From assembly GCF_027486195.1 (NCBI RefSeq), contig NZ_JAIXPP010000013.1:1-55330 (forward strand): a DNA stretch of 55,330 nucleotides, written 5' to 3'. How positions within the stretch are numbered: the first letter of the stretch is position 1; each line of letters begins with the position of its first letter. The DNA comes from Novosphingobium sp. (GTDB lineage: Bacteria > Pseudomonadota > Alphaproteobacteria > Sphingomonadales > Sphingomonadaceae). A model generated the notes under the pieces. The model made no database searches. It saw only the letters and a program-made list of their open reading frames with translations, and was not told the origin of the DNA. Below, piece by piece: positions 16,296 to 23,538 of the stretch. A program made the position numbers and the translations under genes.

Positions 16296-16339
16296 GGCGG
16301 TATTCCTGCTTTGTTCGCTGGCTGGATGGTTGGCGCGGC

Positions 16340-17149
16340 TCAGCGGACGCTGGCGCGCGCGTGGTCGGTGATGGTGACGCCGGGGATCGCGACCTGGCCC
16401 TTGGTCGCCTTCACGAACCGCTGGATCGCCTTGTCGATCGCCTCGCGCACCGCAGCGTCGTCCTTCACCTTCCTGAAGGCTTTGGCGTAGTCGGTGACCT
16501 GCGAGCGCCATTCGATCCCCGAGGAAATCGTCGCGCCGTCGGTGCGGACCGGACCGGCAAGCGGTGCCGGGGCGGCGAGCGGCGGAGGCGGCGGCGCTTC
16601 AGGGAGAACGTCGGCGCTGATGCCGTTCTCGCGCAGCACTTCGGCAGCCTTCCGGCGTTCCTCTTCCTGCCGCTGCAGTTCGGCCTGACGCTCCAGCTCG
16701 GCCTCGCGCTGCTTCTTGCGTTCGGCTTCAAGGTAGCTTTCCATCTGAGCCAGCACCCGTTCGCGCGCAGCCTTGATCCTGCCGATCAGCGCATTGCGCT
16801 CGGCGTCGACCATGCGACCACCCTGCAGGTATGGAGCCTTGACGACGGTGTGCGTGGCGTCGACGTGCTGCTCCATCGCGCGCAGCTTCTTCGCCAGCTT
16901 GCCGCACCGCTCGTAAGTGTCCTGATCGGTGCACTTGGCCCGATCCGCTTCGCCGGTCTGATAGCCTTCGCTGCTTCGGTCGCCGACGCCGCAGCGGTTG
17001 TCGACAATCACCAAAAAGTCAGGGTGCTCGGCGGTCAACTGCTCGCGGAACTCGAGCGGGATCAGCTCTTCGAGCGGCGGCTTGTTGTGATCGCGCGGCG
17101 CCGGGGCGATAGCCTCGTCATCGAGCTTGCGTGCAGTAGTGATGCCCAT
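16340..17149 (-). CDS. coiled-coil phage protein upstream of RecT
   Basis: 269 aa from MGITTARKLD. A central charged helix (ESYLEAERKKQREAELERQA and onward) forms a clear coiled coil, followed by a proline run (APPPPPLAAPAPLAG) and a compact C-terminal domain ending GQVAIPGVTITDHARASVR. Similar proteins sit before recombination genes in many phages. Possibly a scaffold or nuclease-interacting protein; function unknown. Confidence 0.7.
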   Translation of the reverse strand: MGITTARKLDDEAIAPAPRDHNKPPLEELIPLEFREQLTAEHPDFLVIVDNRCGVGDRSSEGYQTGEADRAKCTDQDTYERCGKLAKKLRAMEQHVDATHTVVKAPYLQGGRMVDAERNALIGRIKAARERVLAQMESYLEAERKKQREAELERQAELQRQEEERRKAAEVLRENGISADVLPEAPPPPPLAAPAPLAGPVRTDGATISSGIEWRSQVTDYAKAFRKVKDDAAVREAIDKAIQRFVKATKGQVAIPGVTITDHARASVR

Positions 17150-17166
17150 GGCAAATGGCTCCTCGG

Positions 17167-17565
17167 CTAGAAAAGTTGGGGGTCGTTGATTGAAAGGGGA
17201 TCGATGCGCTTGCGCGGGTCGGCATATGCGCTGCCGGGCGCGTTCTCCGCGGCCCAGCGCTGGCGGGCGCAATACGTGCGGTATTCATCCTCGGAGATCG
17301 GATCGCCGGCGCATGTCGGCCAGACACGGTCGAGATCGATCAGCTCGCCGTTGAACATCGCCTGCCAGCGCCAGGAACGGTCAAGCTCCTCACCGGTGAC
17401 CGGATCCAGCGGGGCACCATACCAGATGCGCACACCGCCGAAGACCGAACCCGAGCGAAGGCGAAACCGATAGTAGCCCTCGGCAGGCCGGGTGACGTCG
17501 ACCGCGCCGGCCACCGCAACGGGGCGCACGGGCCGCTCAGCATAGGGGGCGGCATCATTCCGCAT
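17167..17565 (-). CDS. hypothetical phage protein
   Basis: 132 aa from MRNDAAPYAE. A beta-rich middle (EGYYRFRLRSGSVFGGVRIW) followed by conserved-looking WRWQAMFNGELIDLDRVWP and a helical end, with a Cys in WPTCAGDPIS and another in RTYCARQRW. I recognise no family. Small gaps and overlaps place it in the leftward operon. Confidence 0.6.
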   Translation of the reverse strand: MRNDAAPYAERPVRPVAVAGAVDVTRPAEGYYRFRLRSGSVFGGVRIWYGAPLDPVTGEELDRSWRWQAMFNGELIDLDRVWPTCAGDPISEDEYRTYCARQRWAAENAPGSAYADPRKRIDPLSINDPQLF

Positions 17566-17797
17566 CGGACGATGCCCCGTTATCGAAACCGGCCTCGACG
17601 GCTTCGATGTGGGAGGGGCGCGCACCGTGCGGGATCGGCGAGGCTGCGCGGGGAACAGAGAACAGGCGCTTCCACCATGGGCGGCGGGCGGCGCGGAGCC
17701 GGGCCCATTCCTCCATGGTGGGGGCACCGCCGCGCACGGGCGGGAATGCGGTCCCGGCGCGGCTCTGGTGGATGAGGATGTAGGAGGCTCGACTCAC
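17555..17797 (-). CDS. small basic hypothetical protein
   Basis: 80 aa using the GTG at 17797, which overlaps the preceding stop (GTGA). Starts VSRASYILIHQSRAGTAFPP, contains a Trp/Arg cluster EEWARLRAARRPWWKRLFSV that could be amphipathic and membrane-associated, and ends acidic. It follows a small membrane protein gene, so the two may work together. Confidence 0.55.
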   Translation of the reverse strand: MSRASYILIHQSRAGTAFPPVRGGAPTMEEWARLRAARRPWWKRLFSVPRAASPIPHGARPSHIEAVEAGFDNGASSDAE

Positions 17798-17970
17798 GAC
17801 ACGACCCACCCGATGAAGGCGAGAACGATGGTGATGGCTGCGAGGCCCGCGATGGTTGCGCCTACGCCGATTGCAAGGCCCATCATCGGGCCCATCCCGC
17901 TCGGCTCGCGGCCAAGGGTGCGGTGCGCTTCCTGCTCTTCTCGGTGACAGCGCTTGTAGGTTTCGATCAC
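17794..17970 (-). CDS. small single-span membrane protein
   Basis: 58 aa with a GTG start at 17970 overlapping the preceding stop. A charged N-terminal 20 residues (IETYKRCHREEQEAHR) are followed by a long hydrophobic run GVGATIAGLAAITIVLAFIG to the C-terminus: one transmembrane helix with the N-terminus probably cytoplasmic. It may be a superinfection-exclusion or holin-like protein, but its early-operon position argues against lysis. Confidence 0.6.
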   Translation of the reverse strand: MIETYKRCHREEQEAHRTLGREPSGMGPMMGLAIGVGATIAGLAAITIVLAFIGWVVS

Positions 17971-18404
17971 GACACGATCCCTTCGATCGCACCGCTCCGC
18001 CGGCCCACCACATCGGCGCCCGGCGTCCAGCGCCACGGCTCGACCGGATCGAAGCCGCGCACCTTCATTGCCATCTGCCGGTCAGCGAAAAGGTCGCGGA
18101 ATTGCTTCGACACGAGCGTGTCGGGGCACTTACGCCAGACCGGCTTGCCCTGCCGAACAACGGCGGTGGCAAGCACCTGATCGCCGGAAATCGCATCGGT
18201 CTGTAGGACCGCGATGTGTTCCTTGTGCGCGCAGCCGTGCAGCGCCTTGGCGAAAGCCTGATCGAGCGTTTCGGCGTTGCCGCAATCGAGCGGGTGCGCC
18301 TCGCCGTTCGCGCCCTGCTTCCACGCCTTGAAGCGGAGGCGGCGGAACTCTGCGGCGCGGCCAGTCGGCAGCACGCGGGCCATCTGTGCGACGCCCCCGT
18401 TCAT
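17967..18404 (-). CDS. hypothetical phage protein
   Basis: 145 aa, MNGGVAQMARVLPTGRAAEF and onward. Alternating helix and strand, with Cys pairs too far apart for a clear zinc site (LDCGNAETL, HGCAHKEH, RKCPDTL). No family recognised. The ATG overlaps the upstream stop as ATGA. Confidence 0.6.
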   Translation of the reverse strand: MNGGVAQMARVLPTGRAAEFRRLRFKAWKQGANGEAHPLDCGNAETLDQAFAKALHGCAHKEHIAVLQTDAISGDQVLATAVVRQGKPVWRKCPDTLVSKQFRDLFADRQMAMKVRGFDPVEPWRWTPGADVVGRRSGAIEGIVS

Positions 18405-18604
18405 GCTGCGATACTCCGGAGAGCGGCAAGCGCGGTCTGGACTTCGCGGTCATGGTCAAGGCGACCATCACGCAGCATGGCCTCGTAAGTCGGAATGTGA
18501 TCGGCCCACGCGAACAAAGTTGCGTTCGGCGTCGGATACTTAAGGGACAGCCGGATGTACTGGTCCGCTGCAATGTCGCGGGCGCGCTGGAGAAGGTCGC
18601 TCAT
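18401..18604 (-). CDS. small hypothetical protein
   Basis: 67 aa from MSDLLQRARDIAADQYIRLS, predicted helical throughout. Short, soluble, no motif. ATGA overlaps on both ends keep it in the operon. Confidence 0.55.
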   Translation of the reverse strand: MSDLLQRARDIAADQYIRLSLKYPTPNATLFAWADHIPTYEAMLRDGRLDHDREVQTALAALRSIAA

Positions 18605-18915
18605 GCTGCTTCTCCCTTGGCTTTGCAAAGGGCAGCGCGGGCACGATCTTGCTTGGCGATCAAGCCGCAGACGCAGGGCTTATCCATGTCGTCGCCGTGG
18701 CCGCAGTAAACGTGGTGGCCTTCGTATCTGAGCAGTTCTTCCATTGTCTGGATCAGCTCAGGAAGTGCAGCAATGGCGCGGGCATCTTCCGGCTCGACAG
18801 TCTCGGCAACGATGCGGCCGTTCGTGCAACCGACATCTTCAACGCGGACTGTGTGCCAGCCATTGGCGCTTTGCGGACCCTGAAACCAAGGCCCCGGAGT
18901 GTGTTGCGCGCTCAT
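18601..18915 (-). CDS. HTPGPW-type small phage protein
   Basis: 104 aa. The opening SAQHTPGPWFQGPQSANGW is a widespread phage/prophage N-terminus of unknown function, followed by EDARAIAALPELIQTMEELL, also typical of this family. The C-terminal part carries His/Cys residues (YCGHGDDMDKPCVCG) that could bind zinc. Confidence 0.72.
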   Translation of the reverse strand: MSAQHTPGPWFQGPQSANGWHTVRVEDVGCTNGRIVAETVEPEDARAIAALPELIQTMEELLRYEGHHVYCGHGDDMDKPCVCGLIAKQDRARAALCKAKGEAA

Positions 18916-19235
18916 GCTGCGATCTCCCGCACAAGGCCGATGTGCTGAAAGCGGCGCTCGGAAACGCGCTCGCCATCGGCATCAAGGTCAGCAACCCGAA
19001 CCTCGGTGACGCGGTCCCAAGCCTTCGTTTCGCGGGCGTTGTAGAAGAAGATGCCGACGCCGGTTTCGTCGACCGCACGCAGGTCGCAGTCGTAAGCGTG
19101 CTCGCTGCGAGTGAACACGTCGACCGCAATGTTCTGGCGGGGGAAGCCCTCGGGGCTGCGCGGCGGATTGAGCTTGTAGCCAGCGTGCGGCGCGAGGATC
19201 GCGATCAGCTCGGCGGTGGTGACGGGGGTTGCCAT
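18912..19235 (-). CDS. hypothetical protein, first gene of the leftward operon
   Basis: 107 aa from MATPVTTAEL at 19235, preceded by GGAGA (19241-19245) as ribosome binding site. Alternating strand and helix (FPRQNIAVDVFTR, GVGIFFYNARETKAW). It is the first gene after the leftward promoter, about 50 nt from the predicted start site, where phages such as lambda keep antitermination factors. No N-protein-like arginine-rich motif is visible, so function is unknown. Confidence 0.65.
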   Translation of the reverse strand: MATPVTTAELIAILAPHAGYKLNPPRSPEGFPRQNIAVDVFTRSEHAYDCDLRAVDETGVGIFFYNARETKAWDRVTEVRVADLDADGERVSERRFQHIGLVREIAA

Positions 19236-19290
19236 CGGAAGTCTCCAAACTGGCCGGGTCTGCGCTTTCGGCTCACCGGCTGTTGGATTA

Positions 19291-19319
19291 TGCGTACAGT
19301 CCGTGTGTACGTTCGTCAA
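19291..19319 (-). promoter_or_regulatory. leftward early promoter with repressor operator OL
   Basis: On the minus strand: -35 TTGACG (19319-19314), 17-nt spacer, then TACGCA (19296-19291) in the -10 position. A 19-bp operator CGTACACACGGACTGTACG (inverted repeat CGTACA-N7-TGTACG, 19311-19293) fills the spacer and overlaps the -10. The rightward promoter has the same layout and 17 of 19 identical operator bases. A further CGTACA half-site lies at 19340-19345. Confidence 0.75.
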
Positions 19320-19355
19320 GCTGAAACAAACATATTTTGCGTACACTGGGAGACG

Positions 19356-19383
19356 CAAAAAAGCCCGCCGGTGAAAGCGGGCT
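19356..19383 (-). terminator. intrinsic terminator of the repressor gene
   Basis: AGCCCGC (19362-19368) and GCGGGCT (19377-19383) form a 7-bp GC stem with an 8-nt loop. Reading the minus strand, the stem is followed by a T6 run (19362-19357). It lies about 40 nt after the repressor stop and ahead of the leftward promoter, so it separates the two units. Confidence 0.85.
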
Positions 19384-19423
19384 CGGATTAAGGCGGGTCA
19401 ATGACTTAGGCGTTAGACCTCTT

Positions 19424-20167
19424 CTACGAAATCAACTCCTGCCATGGTATGACCCGATGCATCTTGAGCACGTCCTTGGCTGCGACTGCAAACGTGATGG
19501 GCGGGTTGTACTGCGCCAGCTCGATCAGTGACGCCGTTCGCTTGACCAACCGCTTCACTAGGACGGTGCGCGCGCTCTCGCCGTCATCGTCGTCGTGTTC
19601 GTGGCCGTTTTTACGCAGGTAAACCACGACGTTGTCGCCAATACGCGGTGGCCTCTTTGTTTCGACCAGGATCAGCGACGCATCCTCGTAGACTGGATCC
19701 ATCGAGGCGCCCTGCACATAGAGCCCATAGGCATCGGCGCGGCCGTCCAGAATAACAGGGCGCTTAGCGTGCCCGATAACTTCGTCCTCAAACAAGTAGG
19801 TTTGCTCGATAGCTAGACCGTCAGCAACCCGATCGGCACCGAGCGCTGTGCCCAAGATTGGCAGGTCCTGTCGCATCCGCTCCAGCGATGCACCCTCAAA
19901 TTGCACGGGTACGCCGTTCGGCAAAGGTAACCCGACAAGCGCGTAAATCTCTTGCGCTTCGATTGGCGGCGTGCCCCTCCCCGTCAGTGCATCCGCCATT
20001 CGCTTGGCGACATCTGGCTTGATGAGGCCCTCGAAGTGCGGCTCGATATAGCGTTGAACGCCGGAACCGTGAGAGTAACCGGCCGCCTTCGCGAAATCCC
20101 GAACGGAGTAGCCTGCGCGCTCCATCAGGTGACGTAGAATCTGTCCGGTAGCCTGGCCGTCGCTCAT
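19424..20167 (-). CDS. LexA/S24-type phage repressor (CI-like)
   Basis: 247 aa from MSDGQATGQI. N-terminal HTH region roughly 8-60 (GYSVRDFAKAAGYSHGSGVQ). The C-terminal S24 peptidase-like domain has catalytic Ser155 in VQGASMDPVY and a Lys in VLVKRLVKR (Lys205 or 209). This is the SOS-cleavable repressor architecture that holds the lysogenic state. The start at 20167 gives the expected length; a longer in-frame reading to 20605 would run through the operator. A possible -10 (TACTGT, 20177-20172) ends 4 nt before the ATG, so its mRNA may have almost no leader. Confidence 0.93.
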   Translation of the reverse strand: MSDGQATGQILRHLMERAGYSVRDFAKAAGYSHGSGVQRYIEPHFEGLIKPDVAKRMADALTGRGTPPIEAQEIYALVGLPLPNGVPVQFEGASLERMRQDLPILGTALGADRVADGLAIEQTYLFEDEVIGHAKRPVILDGRADAYGLYVQGASMDPVYEDASLILVETKRPPRIGDNVVVYLRKNGHEHDDDDGESARTVLVKRLVKRTASLIELAQYNPPITFAVAAKDVLKMHRVIPWQELIS

Positions 20168-20204
20168 GCGAACAGTATCTGCGACAGGGCTTACACAATC
20201 CACA

Positions 20205-20233
20205 TTGACGCTCGTACACACGGTATGTACGTA
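20205..20233 (+). promoter_or_regulatory. rightward early promoter with repressor operator OR
   Basis: TTGACG (20205-20210), 17-nt spacer, TACGTA (20228-20233). The operator CGTACACACGGTATGTACG (20213-20231) is an inverted repeat CGTACA-N7-TGTACG, nearly identical to the one at 19293-19311. The predicted start site, about 7 nt after the -10, falls on the ATG at 20240. Confidence 0.78.
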
Positions 20234-20239
20234 AGCGTC

Positions 20240-20494
20240 ATGGAACACCAAGCCGCGATCCAAGCCCTTGGAGGCATTCGAGCACTGGCCCGCAAACTGG
20301 GTCATACCAACCACACCACTGTGCAGGCGTGGTTCGATCGCAATTCGATCCCGCTCAATCGCTGGGCCGAAGTGATCGCTGCGGCTGAGGCCGAGGGGAT
20401 GGTTCTGACGGCGAGCGATCTGCTGCCGCCCGAGTTGCGTCTTCCAAAGGATAGTGGCGCAGAGACACCCTCTTCGCCGCAAGAGGCAGCCTGA
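20240..20494 (+). CDS. Cro-like / YdaS-like helix-turn-helix regulator
   Basis: 84 aa from MEHQAAIQAL. One HTH: LGGIRALARKLGHTNHTTVQ, then AWFDRNSIPLNRWAEVI, the pattern of YdaS/Cro-type repressors. It is transcribed divergently from the CI-like gene. An earlier in-frame ATG at 20225 lies inside the operator, and the promoter geometry starts the mRNA at about 20240, so I chose the second ATG and expect a leaderless transcript (no Shine-Dalgarno is visible). Confidence 0.88.
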   Translation: MEHQAAIQALGGIRALARKLGHTNHTTVQAWFDRNSIPLNRWAEVIAAAEAEGMVLTASDLLPPELRLPKDSGAETPSSPQEAA

Positions 20495-20611
20495 CTGATG
20501 GCGCCAAAAACTTCCGATCTGCTCAGTTTTGCTGATCGCGCGCCGACGTTCATGTTTGGCATGGGCGCGGCATTTTTCCTGTCTGCCTTGGGCCACACAG
20601 TACACGACGCG

Positions 20612-20902
20612 CTATTTGCGGCCAAACAGGTGGTCGAGAAACACCATGTAGAGCAGCAGCAGCGTTCCGCCGATGCCGAAGTAAAGTGCGAGCGGCTGGA
20701 GTGTTTCAGCAGCGGCGGGATCTTGCTTCGCCAGATAAAGCCCGGCGGCAAAGCTGATTCCTGTGGACGAAGCGACGACGCACCACGGAGCGACCGCGCG
20801 CCAGAACCGATCCCAAGGATCACTGTTTTGCTTTGCGAGCGAGAGGATGACACCGCCGATCGCGACCACCGCCGCAACGATCCATTCCATACCTTTTCCC
20901 AT
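20612..20902 (-). CDS. three-span membrane protein on the lysogeny strand
   Basis: 96 aa. Hydrophobic segments EWIVAAVVAIGGVILSLA, FWRAVAPWCVVASSTGISFA and LALYFGIGGTLLLLYMVFLD, ending in a basic tail HLFGRK. It lies antisense to the rightward early transcript and on the same strand as the repressor, as expected for a lysogenic-conversion or superinfection-exclusion protein; that role is inference. The start is ambiguous (20902, or an internal ATG at 20890 with GGGAAAAGG upstream). A plus-strand frame overlaps it but reads poorly. Confidence 0.7.
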   Translation of the reverse strand: MGKGMEWIVAAVVAIGGVILSLAKQNSDPWDRFWRAVAPWCVVASSTGISFAAGLYLAKQDPAAAETLQPLALYFGIGGTLLLLYMVFLDHLFGRK

Positions 20903-20973
20903 GCTAGTCTCGACAACCGCATGGTGACCGATGCCGGTGGGGCGGACAACCCCGCCGGCGGAGGGTTTTCCGC

Positions 20974-21180
20974 ATGATCGACGACACCAGCCTCGCCGGA
21001 TCGTGGGCCGAAGCGCTGACCTACCCCCACAGCATCACTGTGTCCGAATTCCGCGCGCCCGACACCCTGGAAGAATGCGCGGCACCTTGCCGGGACAGCA
21101 CAGTCCCACTGCCGGCGAAAGCCCGCTTCCCTGTGCTGTCCCGGTTTCTTTCGATCTTCCATGGAGCCATAAATGGCTGA
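20974..21180 (+). CDS. possible small early protein
   Basis: 68 aa with a good Shine-Dalgarno GGAGGG (20960-20965) 8 nt before the ATG. The first half (MIDDTSLAGSWAEALTYPHS) looks natural; the second half runs through a 14-bp inverted repeat and reads less like protein. The stop overlaps the next start by 8 nt. It may be a real small gene or a leader peptide over a regulatory hairpin. Confidence 0.4.
   Translation: MIDDTSLAGSWAEALTYPHSITVSEFRAPDTLEECAAPCRDSTVPLPAKARFPVLSRFLSIFHGAING
21090..21144 (+). repeat. 14-bp perfect inverted repeat, possible attenuator
   Basis: CCGGGACAGCACAG (21090-21103) and CTGTGCTGTCCCGG (21131-21144) are perfect complements with a 27-nt loop. TTTCTTT follows at 21145-21151, so on the plus strand it resembles a terminator or antitermination target between the first rightward genes and the DNA-binding cluster. 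Confidence 0.7.
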
Positions 21181-21622
21181 CAGCGCACGCAATGTCCTGT
21201 TGCCTCTGATGCTTCCGACGCAAAAACAATTGCGCGCGGCGGTAGCTGCGATCATCCGCGATATTCAGCACCGGCATGCTGAAAGTGACCAGTGCACCGC
21301 CGATCGGGTGGGCATTTCCGTCGGCACGATCCGCAATGCTCGCGATGAAAAGACCGATCTCAACGCGCTGTCGATCGCGAAGATCGGCGCCATTTACGGC
21401 GCGGATGCGGTTGCCCCCTACAATGCGCTCTACGGCGCCACCGCACATGGCGTGGCATCGTCCGATGCTGCTCCCCTGACCGAAATGGCGGACGCGCTGG
21501 CCGCGCTGATGCGTGCCGGTGGTCCGAAGGCAAGGCTTGATGCGCTCCCCACCTTGCGCGCCGCGCTCGATGCCATGGGCGCATATGTCGTCACTCTTGA
21601 GCGTTGGAAGATCGCAGCATGA
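21173..21622 (+). CDS. HTH-containing early protein
   Basis: 149 aa, MADSARNVLLPLMLPTQKQL and onward. The segment CTADRVGISVGTIRNARDEK, then ALSIAKIGAIYGADAV, has the spacing of an XRE-like HTH. The C-terminal 60 residues are Ala-rich helices (EMADALAALMRAGGPKARLD). Its place one or two genes right of cro is that of a CII-like regulator in lambdoid phages; only the position supports this. Confidence 0.72.
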   Translation: MADSARNVLLPLMLPTQKQLRAAVAAIIRDIQHRHAESDQCTADRVGISVGTIRNARDEKTDLNALSIAKIGAIYGADAVAPYNALYGATAHGVASSDAAPLTEMADALAALMRAGGPKARLDALPTLRAALDAMGAYVVTLERWKIAA

Positions 21623-21960
21623 GCGCGCCTGGCTTCTGCCCGTGCTGCGGGTACAACTTCCGCGAAGATGAAATCGTCGAGCGCGACGGCTTCACGATCG
21701 ATCCGCGCGCTGCGTCGGTCATCTACCACGGCAGGAAACTGCAAATGGCGGCTAGCCCAGCCCGCATCATGCACGCGCTGGCTGCATCGGATCGGGCTGT
21801 GCTGCGGGAGGCTCTGCTGGCGCGCGTCAGCGGCTCCGAGGACATGAACACCTTGGCCGTGCAAGTGCATCGGGCACGCAAGGCTTGTGAGGATGTCGGC
21901 GCGCCTTGCCCGATCTTCACCCAGCAGGGCGTCGGCTACATCTGGCAGGTGGCAGCATGA
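21619..21960 (+). CDS. PhoB/OmpR-type winged-helix protein without receiver
   Basis: 113 aa. The N-terminal CPCCGYNF knuckle is followed by a complete Trans_reg_C-like wing-helix: GFTIDPRAASVIYHGRKLQM, ASPARIMHALAASD, then NTLAVQVHRARKACEDV and the terminal IFTQQGVGYIWQ hairpin. No response-regulator receiver domain is present, so control would be by abundance. ATGA overlaps tie it to both neighbours. Probably regulates phage transcription. Confidence 0.8.
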   Translation: MSAPGFCPCCGYNFREDEIVERDGFTIDPRAASVIYHGRKLQMAASPARIMHALAASDRAVLREALLARVSGSEDMNTLAVQVHRARKACEDVGAPCPIFTQQGVGYIWQVAA

Positions 21961-22610
21961 TCCCCCGCCCTGCTTATGCCGCCGCCGACAATGCCGCGCT
22001 GCGCCACGCCGACTTTCGGGACTATACCAAGGCGGTGCTCGCATCCGCGAAACTGCGCGACAGTATCCTGATTGCACGCGGGCTGCCGCCGATCGGTATC
22101 CCGCACATCAACGACAACGTCCGGCGCGGATGCCTCCAGCCCTCCCCGCACAAGGGCAACTGCACGGGGTGCGGCGCCGGGCTGAACGGGCGCAAGAACA
22201 AGTCCGGTCTCTGCCTCGCCTGCTACGGCGCGGCGCAGCGAGCCAAGCGGAAACGGTGCTCGGTCTGCAGCGTGCCGCTGACCGGCAAGAATACGACCGG
22301 GCGCTGCCGGGCACACCGGGTCGGACCGCGGTCCGCGACGCCGAGCGATGCTGTTCGCGCCATGCTGGCGAAGATCGGGCCTATGCTGCGGGTGCAGCCC
22401 GCTGACGTGCTTGGCGGATCGCGGGAAAGCGATGTCGTTGATGCGCGCTGCGTCATTGCAGTGGCGCTGCGGAGGAACGGGCATAGCCTGAACCAGATCG
22501 GGCTGCGGCTGGGCCGCGAACACAGCTCGATCAAGAGCCTGATCGCCAACCTGCCCATCTACATCGAGCGCAATCCTCGTGTCGCCGACGCGCTGGAGGC
22601 GCTGGCGTGA
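21957..22610 (+). CDS. zinc-ribbon protein with DnaA-domain-IV-like HTH
   Basis: 217 aa from MIPRPAYAAA. Cys pairs C69/C72, C86/C89, C101/C104 and C117 suggest one or two zinc ribbons. The last 60 residues (VVDARCVIAVALRRNGHSLN, then QIGLRLGREHSSIKSLIAN) match the origin-binding end of DnaA in layout, with the GREHSS signature loop. There is no AAA+ domain. It may bind DnaA-box-like sites on phage DNA; this is inference from the motif. Confidence 0.78.
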   Translation: MIPRPAYAAADNAALRHADFRDYTKAVLASAKLRDSILIARGLPPIGIPHINDNVRRGCLQPSPHKGNCTGCGAGLNGRKNKSGLCLACYGAAQRAKRKRCSVCSVPLTGKNTTGRCRAHRVGPRSATPSDAVRAMLAKIGPMLRVQPADVLGGSRESDVVDARCVIAVALRRNGHSLNQIGLRLGREHSSIKSLIANLPIYIERNPRVADALEALA

Positions 22611-22879
22611 TGGCTGCGTTCAACAAAGACATTCCCACGGCGCCGATTTACGACGAGCACTATCGAGCGATGCAGCAAGGCAGCGACGCGCTGCGCGATC
22701 GCATCCTCGACTTCCTCTCCCACCGGGCCGAGCGTGAAACCCGCGTGCGCGAGCGCAACAATGCCGCGCGCAAAGCAATCGCCGCCGGCTGGCCAAAGTC
22801 GGAAGTCATGGACCGCTACAGCCTGTCCGTCACCGCATATGAGCAGCTTGCCGGGCAAGTGCGGGCAGGCTCGCTATGA
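22610..22879 (+). CDS. hypothetical early phage protein
   Basis: 89 aa starting at the ATG that overlaps the previous stop (TGATG). Helical; the C-terminal half ARKAIAAGWPKSEVMDRYSL, then SVTAYEQLA, could be a short HTH. No family recognised. Confidence 0.65.
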   Translation: MAAFNKDIPTAPIYDEHYRAMQQGSDALRDRILDFLSHRAERETRVRERNNAARKAIAAGWPKSEVMDRYSLSVTAYEQLAGQVRAGSL

Positions 22880-23538
22880 CCGGCCAGAACCGCAGCAGCG
22901 CGGTCATGCAGCAGCGCAGTGAGCCGCACGAAATCGTGAGTATTGCTGAGGCAAAGGCACGCGGGCTGAGATGGTATTTCACCGGCATTCCTTGCGTGAA
23001 TGGGCATATCGCAAAGCGGTCTTTGTCGAACCGCGGTTGCCGCGCCTGTGTCGAAATGCGCCGCGCCGCGAAAGACCAAGCCAATCCAGCGAGAGCGCGC
23101 GAGCGCAACGTTCGGCGCTATCACAAGGACGTGACAGCTAGCCGCGAGAAGGTTCGTCTTGCTCGCGAGCGCCACGCAGAAAAGCGTCGCGCATATGATC
23201 GTGAGCGTTACGCGGACCCAGACCGCAAGGCAGCTCAGAAGCAACAGGCACTGCGCTGGGCGCGCGAAAATCCCGGAAAACGCAACGCTATTGTCGCGGC
23301 GCGGCGATCATGGATCAAGCGCGCTACACCCCGTTGGCTGACGCAGGAAGACCGGCGCGCGATTGCCGTGATCTACCGCAAGGCAGCTTCATATGGCCCG
23401 GGGGTCATGGAGGTGGACCACATTGTCCCGCTGCGTGGACGCAACGTCTGCGGCCTTCACGTGCCGGGCAACCTCAGGATCATTCCCGCCCAAGTCAATC
23501 GGCTCAAGAGCAACCTGTTTTCGGAGGCCCTAGCATGA
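22876..23538 (+). CDS. HNH nuclease-like protein
   Basis: 220 aa. N-terminal finger C40-x3-H44-x10-C55-x2-C58 (GIPCVNGH ... GCRAC). A long basic coiled middle with repeated RYADPDRKAAQKQQ-type segments follows. The C-terminal HNH-like fold at about 178-212 (EVDHIVPLRGRNVCGLHVPG, NLRIIPAQVNRLKSN) has the DH and N positions of the catalytic motif. Such proteins in early phage operons may nick DNA or act as homing-type nucleases. Confidence 0.82.
   Translation: MTGQNRSSAVMQQRSEPHEIVSIAEAKARGLRWYFTGIPCVNGHIAKRSLSNRGCRACVEMRRAAKDQANPARARERNVRRYHKDVTASREKVRLARERHAEKRRAYDRERYADPDRKAAQKQQALRWARENPGKRNAIVAARRSWIKRATPRWLTQEDRRAIAVIYRKAASYGPGVMEVDHIVPLRGRNVCGLHVPGNLRIIPAQVNRLKSNLFSEALA

Noticed and set aside
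19340..19345. Third full repressor operator
   Set aside because: Only one CGTACA half is present; no TGTACG partner at the 7-bp spacing.
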